Positions 1 to 9,180 are shown, counted from the stretch's first letter. The stretch: DNA of 52,131 bases from Micromonospora sp. KC723 (GCF_004348595.1 NZ_SMKD01000027.1:1-52131), one strand, 5' to 3'. Notes: generated by a model not told the origin, from the sequence alone. Numbers and translations are program-made.

Positions 1-691
1 GCGGGGCGGCGTCCGGGGGGAGAGGGGTCAGGTCGGCGAAGACGGAGGCGCCGTCACAGCCGGCGTGCAGCGGGTACCAGCGGGGCGTGCCGGGTGGGCG
101 CTGACCGCAGATGCCCTTGAAGGTCTGCACGTCCAGCAGCCGGACGTGCGTCGGGTCGGCGACCGCGTTGACATGCCCCCACCAGGGGCTCATCACGTGC
201 AGCACGCCGCCCGGCCGCAGCACCCGGTGGCACTCGTCCACCAGCGGCAGGAAGTCGATCAGGTGCTCCAGGATGTGCACCGCGAACAGCGCGTCGACCG
301 AGTCGGTCGCCAACGGCAGCGCCCGGCTGAGGTCCGCCACCGCGTCCACCCCCGGCGCCGGGAAGATGTCCAACCCCAGGTTGGACGGGTACTGCTTCTG
401 GCCTCCGCAGCCCAGGTCCACCACCACCGGGTCGCGTCCGGCGACCCGGACCCGGTCCCAGACGCCGAAGACGCCGGCCAGTCGGCCGACCAGCTCCCGG
501 ACCAGGCTGAGCTGGGCGGCCCCGGCGACCTCGCCGGTCAGGTGGGCCACCCCCCGGTCGAACCGCACCTCGACGGCGAGCCCGCGCAGCCGCTCGTCGT
601 GCCGGGCCTGGTCGGCCCAGGCCTCCGCGAGGAACCCGTCGATCGCCCGCAGCCGCTCGGCCGAGGGCGGCGTCTGCGCCAGCGCGACCAT
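1..691 (-). CDS. BON domain-class I SAM methyltransferase fusion (3' end outside window)
   Basis: About 230 codons are visible and the gene runs off the left edge. Residues ~32-86 look like a BON domain (an LTGEV turn, then FGVWDRVRV). Residues ~88-170 are a Rossmann methyltransferase: DLGCGG at 92-97 (motif I), LDIF at ~107-110, and FAVHILEHL at ~137-145, as in Methyltransf_11 enzymes. The ATG at 691 follows a good GGAGGTG site and an in-frame TAG lies 15 codons upstream, so this start is well fixed. BON domains usually bind membranes or lipids, so a membrane-associated substrate is possible; this is inference. The substrate cannot be read from sequence. Confidence 0.8.
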   Translation of the reverse strand, partial: MVALAQTPPSAERLRAIDGFLAEAWADQARHDERLRGLAVEVRFDRGVAHLTGEVAGAAQLSLVRELVGRLAGVFGVWDRVRVAGRDPVVVDLGCGGQKQYPSNLGLDIFPAPGVDAVADLSRALPLATDSVDALFAVHILEHLIDFLPLVDECHRVLRPGGVLHVMSPWWGHVNAVADPTHVRLLDVQTFKGICGQRPPGTPRWYPLHAGCDGASVFADLTPLPPDAAP

Positions 692-785
692 GGCCACCTC
701 CCGGGCCGCCGTTACCCGGATTCCGGCCTGCTATGCCGGCCTGCCCGGCCGGTGGTCCGCGCGCCGGCTCCGGGCCCCGTGTCGT

Positions 786-1103
786 TCAACCGGACATCGT
801 CCGCCGGACCGTCCGGCCCACGCCGCGGATCCGCTGCCGTGGCGGGGCCGCCGTCTTCGGCCGTTTGAGGTGGTACCGGTGCAGTTCGTTGTTGCCCGGC
901 AGGGACGGGTCCTCGCTCATGGCGACCAGCTCCCAGCCCTGGTCGCCGGCCCGGTTGAGGTGGGCCAGCGCGGTGTCGCCGTACGGCGTCACGTCGACCA
1001 TCGAGCCGTCCGGGCCGTACCAGACGAAGACGATCTCCCAGCCGATGTCGTCGGTGGCCGGCTGGCGGCGGCGGACCAGCAGCGCGTACTCCCACTTGAG
1101 CAT
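786..1103 (-). CDS. Small DUF4177-like protein
   Basis: A 105-residue protein. The N-terminal MLKWEYALL and the central LNRAGDQGWELVAM resemble the DUF4177 pattern (WEY near the start, LN-x-x-G-x-x-GWELV in the middle). The C-terminal ~25 residues are basic (RQRIRGVGRTVRR) and may be disordered. The ATG at 1103 is chosen because the frame runs back antisense into the ABC-F gene with no sensible protein. There is no Shine-Dalgarno; GACAAT ends 6 nt before the ATG, so the mRNA may be leaderless. It lies downstream of the ABC-F gene on the same strand with a 38-nt gap. Function unknown. Confidence 0.72.
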   Translation of the reverse strand: MLKWEYALLVRRRQPATDDIGWEIVFVWYGPDGSMVDVTPYGDTALAHLNRAGDQGWELVAMSEDPSLPGNNELHRYHLKRPKTAAPPRQRIRGVGRTVRRTMSG

Positions 1104-1141
1104 GGAGCCATTGTCACCCGGCGCGACCGGGTCGGCACGGG

Positions 1142-2779
1142 TCAGTCCTCGGCGATCCGTCCGGCGTCGACCCGCAGCCGCCGGTCGACGCGTACCGCCT
1201 CCAGCATCCGCCGGTCGTGGGTGACCAGCAGCAGTGTGCCGGCATAGTGCGCCAGCGCCTGCTCCAGCTGCTCGATCGCCGGCAGGTCCAGGTGGTTGGT
1301 CGGCTCGTCCAGCACCAGCAGGTTGACCCCCCGGCCCTGCAACAGGGCCAGCGCCGCCCGGGTCCGCTCGCCCGGTGACAGGGTCGCCGCCGGCCGCAGC
1401 ACGTGCGCCGCGCGCAGGCCGAACTTGGCCAGCAGCGTCCGCACCTCCGCCGGGGTCAGCTCGGGTACGGCCGCGCCGAACGCGTCCAGCAGGGGCTGCT
1501 CGCCGAGGAACAGCCCGCGTGCCTGGTCGACCTCGCCGACCACCACGCCGGGGCCGAGCGAGGCGTGCCCGGAGTCGAGCGGCAGCCGGCCCAGCAACGC
1601 GGCCAGCAGGGTCGTCTTGCCGGAGCCGTTCGCCCCGGTGATGGCCACCCGGTCGGCCCAGTCGATCTGGAGGTCCACCGGGCCGAGGGTGAAGTCGCCC
1701 CGACGTACCACCGCGCCGCGCAGGGCGGCCACGACGGTGCCGGCGCGCGGTGCGGCGGCGATCTCCATCCGCAGCTCCCACTCCTTGCGGGGCTCCTCCA
1801 CCATGTCCAGCCGTTCGATGAGCCGGTCCGTCTGCCGGGCCTTCGCCGCCTGCTTCTCGCTGGTCTCGCCCCGGAAGTGCTTGACGAACTTGTCGTTGTC
1901 GGTGGCCTTGCGGCGGGCGTTGCGCACGCCCTTCTCCATCCAGGCCCGCTGGGTCCGCGCCCGCGCCTCCAGTGCCGCCTTCGTGTCGGCGTACTCCTCG
2001 TACTCGGCGCGGGCCTGGCGGCGGGCCACCTCCCGCTCCTCCAGGTAGGCGGTGTAACCGCCGCCGTAGTGCCGGATCTGCTGCTGGGCCAGGTCCAGCT
2101 CCAGCACCCGGGTGACCGTTCGGGTGAGGAACTCCCGGTCGTGGCTGACCAGCACCGCGCCGGCGCGCAGCCCGGTGACGAACTCCTCCAGCCGCTTCAG
2201 GCCGGCCAGGTCCAGGTCGTTGGTCGGCTCGTCGAGCAGGAAGACGTCGTAGCGGCTGAGCAGCAGTGAGGCCAGCCCGGCCCGGGCCGCCTGGCCACCG
2301 GAGAGGCCGGTCATCGGGTGGTCCAGGTCGACGGTGAGCCCCAGTTCGGCGGCGACCTGCTCGGCGCGTTCCGCCAGGTCGGCCCCGCCGAGGCCGAGCC
2401 AGCGCTCCAGCGCCTCGGCGTACGTGTCGTCCGCGCCGGCGGCGCCGGCGACGAGCGCCTCGGTGGCGGCGTCCAGCGCCGCCTGCGCCGCGCTGACACC
2501 GGTACGCCGGGCCAGGAAGTCGCGGACCGTCTCCCCGGGGCGGCGGTCCGGTTCCTGCGGCAGGTGGCCGACCGTGGCGGTGGGCGGGCTCAGCGTGACG
2601 AAGCCCTCCTCGACCGGCTGTAGTCCGGCCAACGTGCGCAGCAGCGTCGACTTGCCGGCCCCGTTGACGCCGACCAGCCCGACCACGTCGCCGGGGGCGA
2701 CGACCAGATCGAGATCGGAGAAGAGAAGCCGGTCGCCGTGGCCGGCGGCGAGACCCTTGGCGATCAACGTGGCGCTCAT
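1142..2779 (-). CDS. ABC-F family ATP-binding protein
   Basis: A 545-residue soluble protein with two ABC domains and no membrane segment, the ABC-F layout (ribosome-associated translation factors and antibiotic-resistance proteins). Domain 1 has Walker A GVNGAGKST (37-45), signature LSGGQAARAG and Walker B VFLLDEPTNDLD. A charged helical linker (~225-320, rich in R/K/E) follows. Domain 2 has GANGSGKTT (~380-388), LSPGERTRAAL and LLVLDEPTNHLD. Both catalytic Glu residues are present. The ATG at 2779 fits the conserved N-terminus. It is divergent from the ROK gene with 92 bp between. Whether it protects ribosomes from a drug or is a housekeeping factor cannot be told from the sequence. Confidence 0.93.
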   Translation of the reverse strand: MSATLIAKGLAAGHGDRLLFSDLDLVVAPGDVVGLVGVNGAGKSTLLRTLAGLQPVEEGFVTLSPPTATVGHLPQEPDRRPGETVRDFLARRTGVSAAQAALDAATEALVAGAAGADDTYAEALERWLGLGGADLAERAEQVAAELGLTVDLDHPMTGLSGGQAARAGLASLLLSRYDVFLLDEPTNDLDLAGLKRLEEFVTGLRAGAVLVSHDREFLTRTVTRVLELDLAQQQIRHYGGGYTAYLEEREVARRQARAEYEEYADTKAALEARARTQRAWMEKGVRNARRKATDNDKFVKHFRGETSEKQAAKARQTDRLIERLDMVEEPRKEWELRMEIAAAPRAGTVVAALRGAVVRRGDFTLGPVDLQIDWADRVAITGANGSGKTTLLAALLGRLPLDSGHASLGPGVVVGEVDQARGLFLGEQPLLDAFGAAVPELTPAEVRTLLAKFGLRAAHVLRPAATLSPGERTRAALALLQGRGVNLLVLDEPTNHLDLPAIEQLEQALAHYAGTLLLVTHDRRMLEAVRVDRRLRVDAGRIAED

Positions 2780-2871
2780 AGGGAGCCGAGCCTACCGGGG
2801 AGGCGCCGCCCGACCGGCCGGATATCCGCCCCGCGTCACCGTCTGCCGAAGCGCGAGGCAGACTCACTGCC

Positions 2872-3642
2872 GTGGTGACCACTCTGGCGATCGACTGCGG
2901 CGGCGGCGGGATCAAGGCTTCGGTGTTGGACGGGGCCGGCACGATGCGGGCCCGACCGATCCGGGTGCCCACCCCGTACCCGCTGCCTCCGGCGCTGTTC
3001 GTCAAGACCCTGCTGGAGCTGGGTGGGCGGCTGCCGGCTGCGGACCGGGTGACGGTGGGGATGCCCGGCATGATCCGGCACGGGGTGGTGGTGGCCACCC
3101 CGCACTACGTCACCCGGTCCGGCCCGCGCAGCCGGGTCGACCCGGGCCTGCTCGCCGAGTGGTCCGGGTACGACGCCCGGGGCGCGCTCGCCGACGCCTT
3201 CGGGCTGCCGGCGCTGGTGCTCAACGACGCCGAGGTACACGGCGCCGGGGTGGTGGCCGGGACCGGTTGTGAACTGGTGCTGACCCTCGGTACCGGTCTG
3301 GGCAGCGCGCTGTTCGACGGCGGCGCGCTCGCCCCGCACCTGGAGTTGTCCCACGCGCCGGTGCGCTGGGGCACCACCTACGACACGTACGTGGGGGAGC
3401 CGGAGCGCCGCCGGCTGGGCGACGCCTTCTGGTCACGGCGGATCCGGCAGGTGGTGGAGGGCCTGCGGCCGGTGTTCCGCTGGGACCGGCTGTACCTGGG
3501 TGGGGGGAACTCGCGCCTGATCCGTTCCGAACAGGTGGCCCGGATGGGCGACGACGTCGTGGTCGTGCCCAACACGGCCGGCATCGTCGGGGGTGTCCGG
3601 GCCTGGGAGCTGATCGCCGACCGGTACGACCCGACCCTCTGA
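2872..3642 (+). CDS. ROK family sugar kinase, polyphosphate-glucokinase-like
   Basis: A 256-residue protein of the ROK/actin-like ATPase fold. The N-terminal IDCGGGGIKASVLD is a phosphate-1 loop, and LTLGTGLGSALF (~142-153) with LELSH is the ROK signature. VLNDAE carries the likely sugar-binding Asp and LYLGGGNSRLI is the adenosine-side glycine loop. The Cys-rich zinc motif of classical ROK proteins is absent, as in polyphosphate/ATP glucokinases (PpgK). The length matches PpgK (about 265), so phosphorylation of glucose in the cytosol is the best guess. GTG at 2872 is followed by a second GTG at 2875; no ribosome site is seen. CAGACT lies 7 nt before the start, which suggests a leaderless message. 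Confidence 0.85.
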   Translation: MVTTLAIDCGGGGIKASVLDGAGTMRARPIRVPTPYPLPPALFVKTLLELGGRLPAADRVTVGMPGMIRHGVVVATPHYVTRSGPRSRVDPGLLAEWSGYDARGALADAFGLPALVLNDAEVHGAGVVAGTGCELVLTLGTGLGSALFDGGALAPHLELSHAPVRWGTTYDTYVGEPERRRLGDAFWSRRIRQVVEGLRPVFRWDRLYLGGGNSRLIRSEQVARMGDDVVVVPNTAGIVGGVRAWELIADRYDPTL

Positions 3643-3734
3643 CCCGCGATAGCCACCGGAGGAACACTCGCGGTACGGCCGGTGTTGTGCCAGCGTCGAC
3701 CAAAGGGCGGTACGACACGAGGAGGTGGGTCGGG

Positions 3735-4103
3735 ATGGATCTTCTGGCGGACTACCGGCGGGCGGCCATGTTCTTCGAAGCGGGTGACCCCACCGGAGCG
3801 GCCCGGCTGCTCGAGCCGATCGTCGAGGCCGAGCCGGGCAACTCCTCGGTGCGCCAGCTTCTGGCCCGCGCCTACTTCCAGTCGGCCCAGCTCAACCGGG
3901 CCGAGGCGCAGTTGCGGGAGCTGGTCGACCGGGACCCGAGCGACCACTACGCGCACCATGTTCTGGGGCGGACGCTGGAGCGGTTGAACCGCTACCGCGA
4001 CGCGCTGCGGCACCTGCGTATCGCCGCGGCGATGCACTCCGGCAACGACGACTACGCGACCGCGCTGCGTCGGGTGGAGAGCCGGGTCAGCGGCGGTCGC
4101 TGA
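3735..4103 (+). CDS. Tetratricopeptide-repeat protein
   Basis: A 122-residue soluble protein built almost wholly of TPR-like helical pairs: FFEAGDPTGAARLLEPIVEAEPGN, then a LARAYFQSAQLNRAEAQL repeat, then VLGRTLERLNRYRDALRHL. These give about three repeats and suggest a protein-binding scaffold. ATG at 3735 is chosen over an upstream start at 3687 because a strong GAGGAGGTGGG site lies just before it and homology to the repeat starts only there. It lies 92 nt after the ROK gene and is followed by a strong hairpin. The partner is unknown. Confidence 0.85.
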   Translation: MDLLADYRRAAMFFEAGDPTGAARLLEPIVEAEPGNSSVRQLLARAYFQSAQLNRAEAQLRELVDRDPSDHYAHHVLGRTLERLNRYRDALRHLRIAAAMHSGNDDYATALRRVESRVSGGR

Positions 4104-4126
4104 GTTCCGCGCGTGGCATGCGCAGG

Positions 4127-4158
4127 CGTCGGGGCAGCCCTACGGGGCTGTTCCGACG
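4127..4158 (+). terminator. Hairpin terminator with UACG tetraloop
   Basis: The arms CGTCGGGGCAGCCC (4127-4140) and GGGCTGTTCCGACG (4145-4158) pair over 14 bp (two G-U pairs) around the loop TACG closed by C-G, a UNCG-type extra-stable tetraloop. It lies 24 nt after the TPR stop codon. No T-tract follows, as is common for actinomycete terminators. Confidence 0.7.
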
Positions 4159-4250
4159 CGGCTGAGGCGGTGGGTCGTTGCGTGGCCCGGGCGGTGCGGT
4201 GGGCCGGAATACCATGGTCGGATGGGACCTGACCGGGCGGTGGGCGCGGC

Positions 4251-4505
4251 ATGAAGCTGAAGTTGGACCTGCACGACATCTTCAACAAGGGCCACGACAT
4301 CGACCGGGCGCTGCGCGGCATCATGGACGAGGCGGTGGCGAAGAAGGCCACCCTCGTGGAGATCATCCCCGGTAAGGGCTCCGGCCAGCTCAAGAAGCGG
4401 GTGCTGCGGTTCCTCGACCAGAAGGACGTCAAGCAGCTCTACCACCGGGTCGAGAAGGACTCGAAGAACTTCGGCCGTCTCTTCGTCCACTTCCGGTGGA
4501 AGTAG
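4251..4505 (+). CDS. Smr domain protein (stand-alone)
   Basis: An 84-residue protein consisting only of an Smr (small MutS-related) domain. It shows the family hallmarks LDLHDIF near the start (LDLH motif) and IIPGKGSGQLKKRVLRFL (GKGSG loop then helix). Smr domains nick DNA or act on RNA in other proteins; here the LDLH histidine is kept, so activity is possible but unproven. The ATG at 4251 begins the conserved strand (KLKLDLHD). No strong Shine-Dalgarno is visible upstream; the purine run is GGGCGC. It stands alone between the TPR gene and the REC-PP2C gene. Confidence 0.88.
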   Translation: MKLKLDLHDIFNKGHDIDRALRGIMDEAVAKKATLVEIIPGKGSGQLKKRVLRFLDQKDVKQLYHRVEKDSKNFGRLFVHFRWK

Positions 4506-4720
4506 GGCAGGCATGGTCGAGCGAGGCGGTTCGTCCGGCCGGCGGCGGTTCGTGACATCCGCGCCCGCGACAGGCGACCCCGCCCCGGCCGCTCGGGAAC
4601 GTGGGCCCGGTATGCCCGCCCGAACGCTTACCGTGTGACGGCCTTGCCCGGGTACGCCCGTGCCGCCACGGTCGTGTTGTGTGCGACCGTTGTCTGATAC
4701 AGGATCAGCAGGGCACTCGG

Positions 4721-4735
4721 AAGGAGCCCGACATC
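4721..4735 (+). promoter_or_regulatory. Strong Shine-Dalgarno placed on a possible ATC start
   Basis: AAGGAG at 4721-4726 is 6 nt from an in-frame ATC (4733-4735) that would open the REC-PP2C protein as (M)TSDLPRLAAV. The next in-frame starts, GTG 4763 and ATG 4805, have no ribosome site. Either the true start is a rare AUC, or the sequence differs here by one base. Confidence 0.45.
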
Positions 4736-4804
4736 ACCAGCGACCTCCCGCGTCTCGCGGCGGTGACCCGGCCGCATCGGGGGCCCGGCCTGGCCGGGCC
4801 TTCG

Positions 4805-6007
4805 ATGGCGCCGTACCCGCAGGGCGGCCTCGGGCGTCACCCCAACCTGCCGCCCGGCGAACGACTACGGGTGCTGCTGGTCGAGGACGACGAGGGTGAC
4901 GCCTTCCTGGTGGGCGAACTGCTCGCCGAGACCAACTCGATGATCGACCTGTTGGTCGCGGCCAGCCTCAGTGAGGCGCGGCAGCGGATGGCCGGGGTCG
5001 ACTGCGTCCTGCTCGACCTCGGGCTGCCGGACGCGCAGGGCCTGGACGGGCTGCGCAAGGTGTTGGACATGGCCAGCGGCGCGGCGGTCTGCGTGTTGAC
5101 CGGCCGCTCCGACGAGCACCTGGGCATCGTGGCGGTCGCCGAGGGTGCCCAGGACTACCTGGTCAAGGGACAGGTCGACGGGGTGCTGCTGACCCGGGCG
5201 CTGCGGTACGCCGTGGAACGCAAGCGGGCCGACGAGAACGCCCGCCGGCTGCGCGAGGTCGAACTGCGTCAGGCCGAGTCGGCCCGCCTGGAGCGTGGCC
5301 TGCTGCCACAGCCGCTGATGTCCACCGACGAGGTGTCGGTGCACACCTTCTACCGGCCTGGCCGGCACGCCGCTCTGATCGGCGGGGACTTCTTCGACGT
5401 GGTGCAGACCCAACCGGACCGGGTCGACCTGATTGTCGGCGACGTCTGCGGACACGGCGTGGACGAGGCGGCGCTCGGCGTCGAGCTGCGGGTGGCCTGG
5501 CGGGCGCTGATCCTGGCCCGCGTGCCCGACGACGAGGTGTTGCCCGCGCTGGAGCAGGTGCTGATGAGCGAACGCCGGCTCCAGGAGATCTTCGCGACCG
5601 TCGCCACCGCGCGGCTGGACCTGCGCGCCAACCGCGCCACCGTCCGGCTGGCCGGGCACCCGCCGCCGCTGCTGCTCTCCGGAGGCAAGGTCGCGCCGGT
5701 TCCGGCGCCCGGCGGCCTGCTCCTCGGCGTACGACCCCGCCGACCCGTTGCGTTCGACCTGGAGTTCGACACCGATGACTGGTCCTTGTTGATGTACACC
5801 GACGGTTTGATCGAGGGGCGGGTGGGCAACGGCGACGACCGGCTCGACGTGCCGGGGCTCGCCGGTCTGTTGGAGGATCCGGCCAACCAGGCGGTGTCGC
5901 TCGCCGAGCTGCCGGCCTGGCTGGTCGGTCGGGCGGAGCAGATCAACGGTGGCCCGCTCGCCGACGACGTCGCCATGCTGCTGGTCACCCGTGGCGGTGG
6001 CCGGTGA
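4805..6007 (+). CDS. Response regulator fused to PP2C/SpoIIE-type serine phosphatase
   Basis: At least 400 residues. A receiver domain comes first (acidic pair at 28-29, phospho-acceptor Asp ~71 in VLLDLGLPD, Lys in DYLVKGQ). A short helical linker (KRADENARRLREVELRQAESARLERGLLPQ) leads to a PP2C/SpoIIE domain with GGDFFDVV, GDVCGHGVDEA, MYTDGLIE and ADDVAMLL, the metal-binding acids of RsbU-type phosphatases. The family couples phosphorelay input to dephosphorylation of an anti-anti-sigma factor; that target is not in the window. The start is uncertain: ATG 4805 is the first canonical start near the domain, but the best ribosome site points to ATC 4733. It overlaps the kinase gene by GTGA (6004-6007). 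Confidence 0.9.
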   Translation: MAPYPQGGLGRHPNLPPGERLRVLLVEDDEGDAFLVGELLAETNSMIDLLVAASLSEARQRMAGVDCVLLDLGLPDAQGLDGLRKVLDMASGAAVCVLTGRSDEHLGIVAVAEGAQDYLVKGQVDGVLLTRALRYAVERKRADENARRLREVELRQAESARLERGLLPQPLMSTDEVSVHTFYRPGRHAALIGGDFFDVVQTQPDRVDLIVGDVCGHGVDEAALGVELRVAWRALILARVPDDEVLPALEQVLMSERRLQEIFATVATARLDLRANRATVRLAGHPPPLLLSGGKVAPVPAPGGLLLGVRPRRPVAFDLEFDTDDWSLLMYTDGLIEGRVGNGDDRLDVPGLAGLLEDPANQAVSLAELPAWLVGRAEQINGGPLADDVAMLLVTRGGGR

Positions 6008-7728
6008 ACTCGTACCGCTGGGGATGGACCCTGCGCCGGCGTGTGCTGGCGTTGCTCGCGGTGGTCGGCACGATGCTGGTCGGTCTCGCCGTGGCCGAGG
6101 CCGTGGTGGCGGCCCAGAACCAGCGCCACGCCGACGCGGTGCTCCGGGAGACGGGGCCGGCCCGGGCGCAGTCGCAGGAACTGCTCGGCGTGCTGATCAG
6201 CCAGGAGACGGCGGTGCGGGGCTTCGCGCTGACCGGCCAGCAGGCGGACCTCACCCCGTACACCGAGGGGATCCGGCGGGAGCAGGAGCTCTATCGCAGC
6301 ATGGGTGAGCTGCTGCGCCACTATCCGGACATGCTCCGGCAGCTCGACACCGTGCACGCGCGGGCCGACGAGTGGCGGGTTCGTACCGCCCAGCCGGTCA
6401 TCGACACGACCAACCGGTCCGGCGCCGCTGCCGGGCAGGCGTTGATCACCGACCGTTCCCGCCAGGAGTTCGCCCGGGTCCGGGACTCGGTCACCGCCCT
6501 GCAGAGCCTGATCTACGCCGAGCGGGAGCGACGCGCCGAGCAGATCTACCACACGAGCGACCTGCTGGTCCTGCTGCTGATCATCGCGGCGGCGGTGGTC
6601 GTGGTGGCCGGCGCGTTGGCCGTGGTCTCGCTGGACCGGGTGGTGATGCGCCCGCTTACCCGGCTGGTGCTCCAGGTCCGTGAGGTGGCGAACGGCAACT
6701 ACCAGCACCGCATCGAGGGGTCCGGTCCACCCGAGCTGCGCCAGCTCGCGGTGGACGTCGAGGCCATGCGGCAGAAGATCGCCCGGGAACTCGACGAGGT
6801 ACGCGAGGCACGCCAGAACATCGAGTGGGTCAACAGCCAGCTACAGAAGCAGGCCGAGGAGCTGACCCGCTCCAACCGCGACCTGGAACAGTTCGCCTAC
6901 GTCGCCTCGCACGACCTCCAGGAGCCGCTGCGCAAGGTGGCCAGCTTCTGCCAGCTGCTGCAACGGCGCTACGCCGGGCAGCTCGACGAGCGGGCCGACC
7001 AGTACATCGCCTTCGCCGTCGACGGCGCGCAGCGGATGCAGCGCCTGATCAACGACCTGCTCGCCTTCTCCCGGATCGGCCGGCTCACCAGCGGCTTCAC
7101 CGAGGTCGACCTGGACAAGGTGATGGGTGACGTGGCCGGGCAGACCGAGGCCGCCCGCCAGTACGCCGACGCCGAGCTGACCTGGGACCGGTTGCCGACC
7201 ATCCGCGGCGAGGAGCCGCTGCTGACCAACCTGCTGGCCAACCTGGTGAGCAACTCGGTGAAGTTCCGCCGGCCGGACGTCGCCCCGAAGGTGCACGTGT
7301 CGGCGCGGCTGGTCGGTGACGAGTGGGAGATCAGCTGCCAGGACAACGGCATCGGCATCGAACCGGAGTTCGCCGACAAGATCTTCGTGATCTTCCAGCG
7401 GCTGCACTCCAAGGACGCCTACCCCGGCACCGGCATCGGACTGGCGATCGTCAAGAAGATCGCCGAGTATCACGGCGGCAGGGTCTGGGTGGACACCGCC
7501 GTCGGCGAGGGTACGGCGATCCGGTTCACCCTCCCGGCCCGCCCGGAGGACGTCGAGGCGGCGACGGCCGAGGCCGCCGTTGACGAGGCGGGGACCGGCG
7601 ACACTCCCGACGCGGTGGACCGACCGAACCCGGCCGGCCGACAGCCGGACGGCGCGGCGGACGACGACACGCCGGACGGGACGACGGAGCGGGGTACAAC
7701 GGGTGACATGAGGGAGACGGTGGGATGA
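6004..7728 (+). CDS. CHASE3-HAMP sensor histidine kinase
   Basis: A 574-residue membrane kinase. TM1 is at ~10-34, an extracytoplasmic CHASE3-like helical domain at ~36-183 ([11 protein letters not shown] is typical), TM2 at ~186-210, HAMP at ~210-262 and a coiled coil to ~295. HisKA has His303 in [12 protein letters not shown], and HATPase has [19 protein letters not shown] and [11 protein letters not shown]. The DLQEPLRKV box is the type seen in phytochrome-like kinases paired with single-domain regulators. A Pro/Asp/Gly-rich tail (~520-574) looks disordered. Start GTG 6004 overlaps the phosphatase stop, and the stop overlaps the next ATG (ATGA), so the three genes are translationally coupled. 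The signal sensed is unknown. Confidence 0.93.
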   Translation: MNSYRWGWTLRRRVLALLAVVGTMLVGLAVAEAVVAAQNQRHADAVLRETGPARAQSQELLGVLISQETAVRGFALTGQQADLTPYTEGIRREQELYRSMGELLRHYPDMLRQLDTVHARADEWRVRTAQPVIDTTNRSGAAAGQALITDRSRQEFARVRDSVTALQSLIYAERERRAEQIYHTSDLLVLLLIIAAAVVVVAGALAVVSLDRVVMRPLTRLVLQVREVANGNYQHRIEGSGPPELRQLAVDVEAMRQKIARELDEVREARQNIEWVNSQLQKQAEELTRSNRDLEQFAYVASHDLQEPLRKVASFCQLLQRRYAGQLDERADQYIAFAVDGAQRMQRLINDLLAFSRIGRLTSGFTEVDLDKVMGDVAGQTEAARQYADAELTWDRLPTIRGEEPLLTNLLANLVSNSVKFRRPDVAPKVHVSARLVGDEWEISCQDNGIGIEPEFADKIFVIFQRLHSKDAYPGTGIGLAIVKKIAEYHGGRVWVDTAVGEGTAIRFTLPARPEDVEAATAEAAVDEAGTGDTPDAVDRPNPAGRQPDGAADDDTPDGTTERGTTGDMRETVG

Positions 7729-8177
7729 CGGCGCCGACCGACGGCAACAGCCCGATCGAGGTCCTGCTCGTGGAGGACGATCCGGGTGACGTGTTGATGA
7801 CCCAGGAGGCGTTCGAGGAGCACAAGCTCCGCAACCGGTTGACGGTTGTCTCCGACGGCGCCGAGGCGCTGGCCTACCTGCGGCGCGAGGGGCAGTACGC
7901 CGACGCCGTGCTGCCCGACCTGATCCTGCTCGACCTGAACCTACCCCGACGCGACGGGCGCGAGGTGCTGGAGGAGATCAAGAAGGATGACCAGCTCTGC
8001 CGGATCCCGGTGGTCGTGCTGACCACCTCCCAGGCCGACGAGGACATCCTGCGCAGTTACCAGCTGCACGCCAACGCCTACGTGACCAAGCCGGTGGACT
8101 TCGAGCGTTTCATCTCGGTGGTCCGGCAGATCGACGAGTTCTTCGTCAGCGTGGTCAAGCTTCCGCCACGTGGCTGA
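7725..8177 (+). CDS. Single-domain response regulator, Rcp1-like
   Basis: A 150-residue receiver domain with no output domain. It has acidic residues D18/D19, phospho-acceptor D70 in [14 protein letters not shown]100 in VVLTTS and K122 in VTKPVDF, so all switch residues are present. The long beta4-alpha4 region and [16 protein letters not shown] are typical of Rcp1-type regulators that pair with phytochrome-like kinases. It likely receives phosphate from the kinase just upstream (ATGA overlap at 7725). The C-terminus overlaps the phosphatase-like gene after it by 8 nt. Confidence 0.93.
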   Translation: MTAPTDGNSPIEVLLVEDDPGDVLMTQEAFEEHKLRNRLTVVSDGAEALAYLRREGQYADAVLPDLILLDLNLPRRDGREVLEEIKKDDQLCRIPVVVLTTSQADEDILRSYQLHANAYVTKPVDFERFISVVRQIDEFFVSVVKLPPRG

Positions 8178-8982
8178 CCGGCTGCGGGACGACGTCGGGG
8201 AACTGCTGCGGCAGACCGCGACCGACATCGTGCTGCCCCTGTTCCGGCGGCTCGACGACGCCGACATCGTGGAGAAGGCCCCCGGCGACCTGGTCACCGT
8301 CGCCGACCGGCGGGCCGAGGAGCGGATCAGCGAGGCCCTGCGCCGGCTGCTGCCCGGCTCGGTGGTGGTCGGCGAGGAGGCGGTCGCCGAGCATCCCGAC
8401 CTGCTGCGCCACCTGCGCGGCGGCGGTGACGTGTGGCTGGTCGACCCGGTGGACGGCACCAACAACTTCGCCGTCGGGCGGTCGCCGTTCGCGTTGATGG
8501 TCGCGCTGCTGACCGACGGCGAGATGACCGGGGCCTGGGTGCTCGACCCGCTCGCCGGGGTCCTCGCCGACGCCCGCCTCGGTGCGGGCACCCGCCTCGA
8601 CGGGAAGCCGGTGCGGGCCGCGGATGTCGCCGCGCCGCCCGACGGGAGGATGCGCGGCACCGCCATGACCCGCTACCTGCCTCCGGCCGTTCGTACCCGG
8701 GTCGAGGCCGGCGGGGCGCGGCTCGGCGAGCTGCTGCCCGGCCAGCACTGTGCCGGCCGGGAGTACCTGGACCTGCTCACCGGCGACCACCGGTTCGTGC
8801 TCTTCTGGCGGACGCTGCCCTGGGACCACGCGCCGGGCGTACTGCTGGTGCGGGAGGCAGGCGGGGTGGCCCGCCGCTTCGACGGCGCCGACTACCATCC
8901 CGGCGACGACCGCCCGGGGCTGCTCGTCGCCGCCGACGAAGCCACCTGGTCCACGGCGCGGGCCGCCCTCCTCGACCACTGA
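8170..8982 (+). CDS. Inositol monophosphatase family protein
   Basis: A 270-residue cytosolic Mg-dependent phosphatase fold. Metal ligands are GEE (68-70), DPVDGTNNF (92-100) and WDHAPG (~217-222), in the usual order and spacing, so it is probably active. Substrate could be inositol-, histidinol- or fructose-bisphosphate-type; the sequence does not decide. GTG at 8170 lies inside the end of the response regulator gene, so it is the fourth member of the signalling operon. A 269-nt gap follows its stop; within it I see only a short hairpin at 9161-9180. Confidence 0.9.
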   Translation: MADRLRDDVGELLRQTATDIVLPLFRRLDDADIVEKAPGDLVTVADRRAEERISEALRRLLPGSVVVGEEAVAEHPDLLRHLRGGGDVWLVDPVDGTNNFAVGRSPFALMVALLTDGEMTGAWVLDPLAGVLADARLGAGTRLDGKPVRAADVAAPPDGRMRGTAMTRYLPPAVRTRVEAGGARLGELLPGQHCAGREYLDLLTGDHRFVLFWRTLPWDHAPGVLLVREAGGVARRFDGADYHPGDDRPGLLVAADEATWSTARAALLDH

Positions 8983-9160
8983 TCCGACGGGTCGCGGCGC
9001 GATCCGCCCGCCGTGGTGGCGAGCGGGGTCCGGCACCACCCGACGCAGACGAAGTGGATCACGGTTGGTCACCGTGCGCGACAGCATCCCTGCGTGGCGT
9101 GGGCGATCGATGGCCTCGGGGGTCGCCGGCCTGGTCAACCCGGCTGTGTCCGGTATCGTG

Positions 9161-9180
9161 ACCGGCGGTCATCCGCCGGT
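9161..9180 (+). other. Short perfect hairpin in the leader of the secreted coiled-coil gene
   Basis: ACCGGCGG and CCGCCGGT pair as an 8-bp stem around the loop TCAT, about 70 nt before the start at 9252. It could be a terminator for the signalling operon or a leader structure. No known riboswitch consensus was recognised in 8983-9251. Confidence 0.35.

Noticed and set aside
4513..4638. 41-codon open frame between Smr and the REC-PP2C gene
   Set aside because: Only a weak purine run precedes it and there is no family-like sequence; not supportable by eye.
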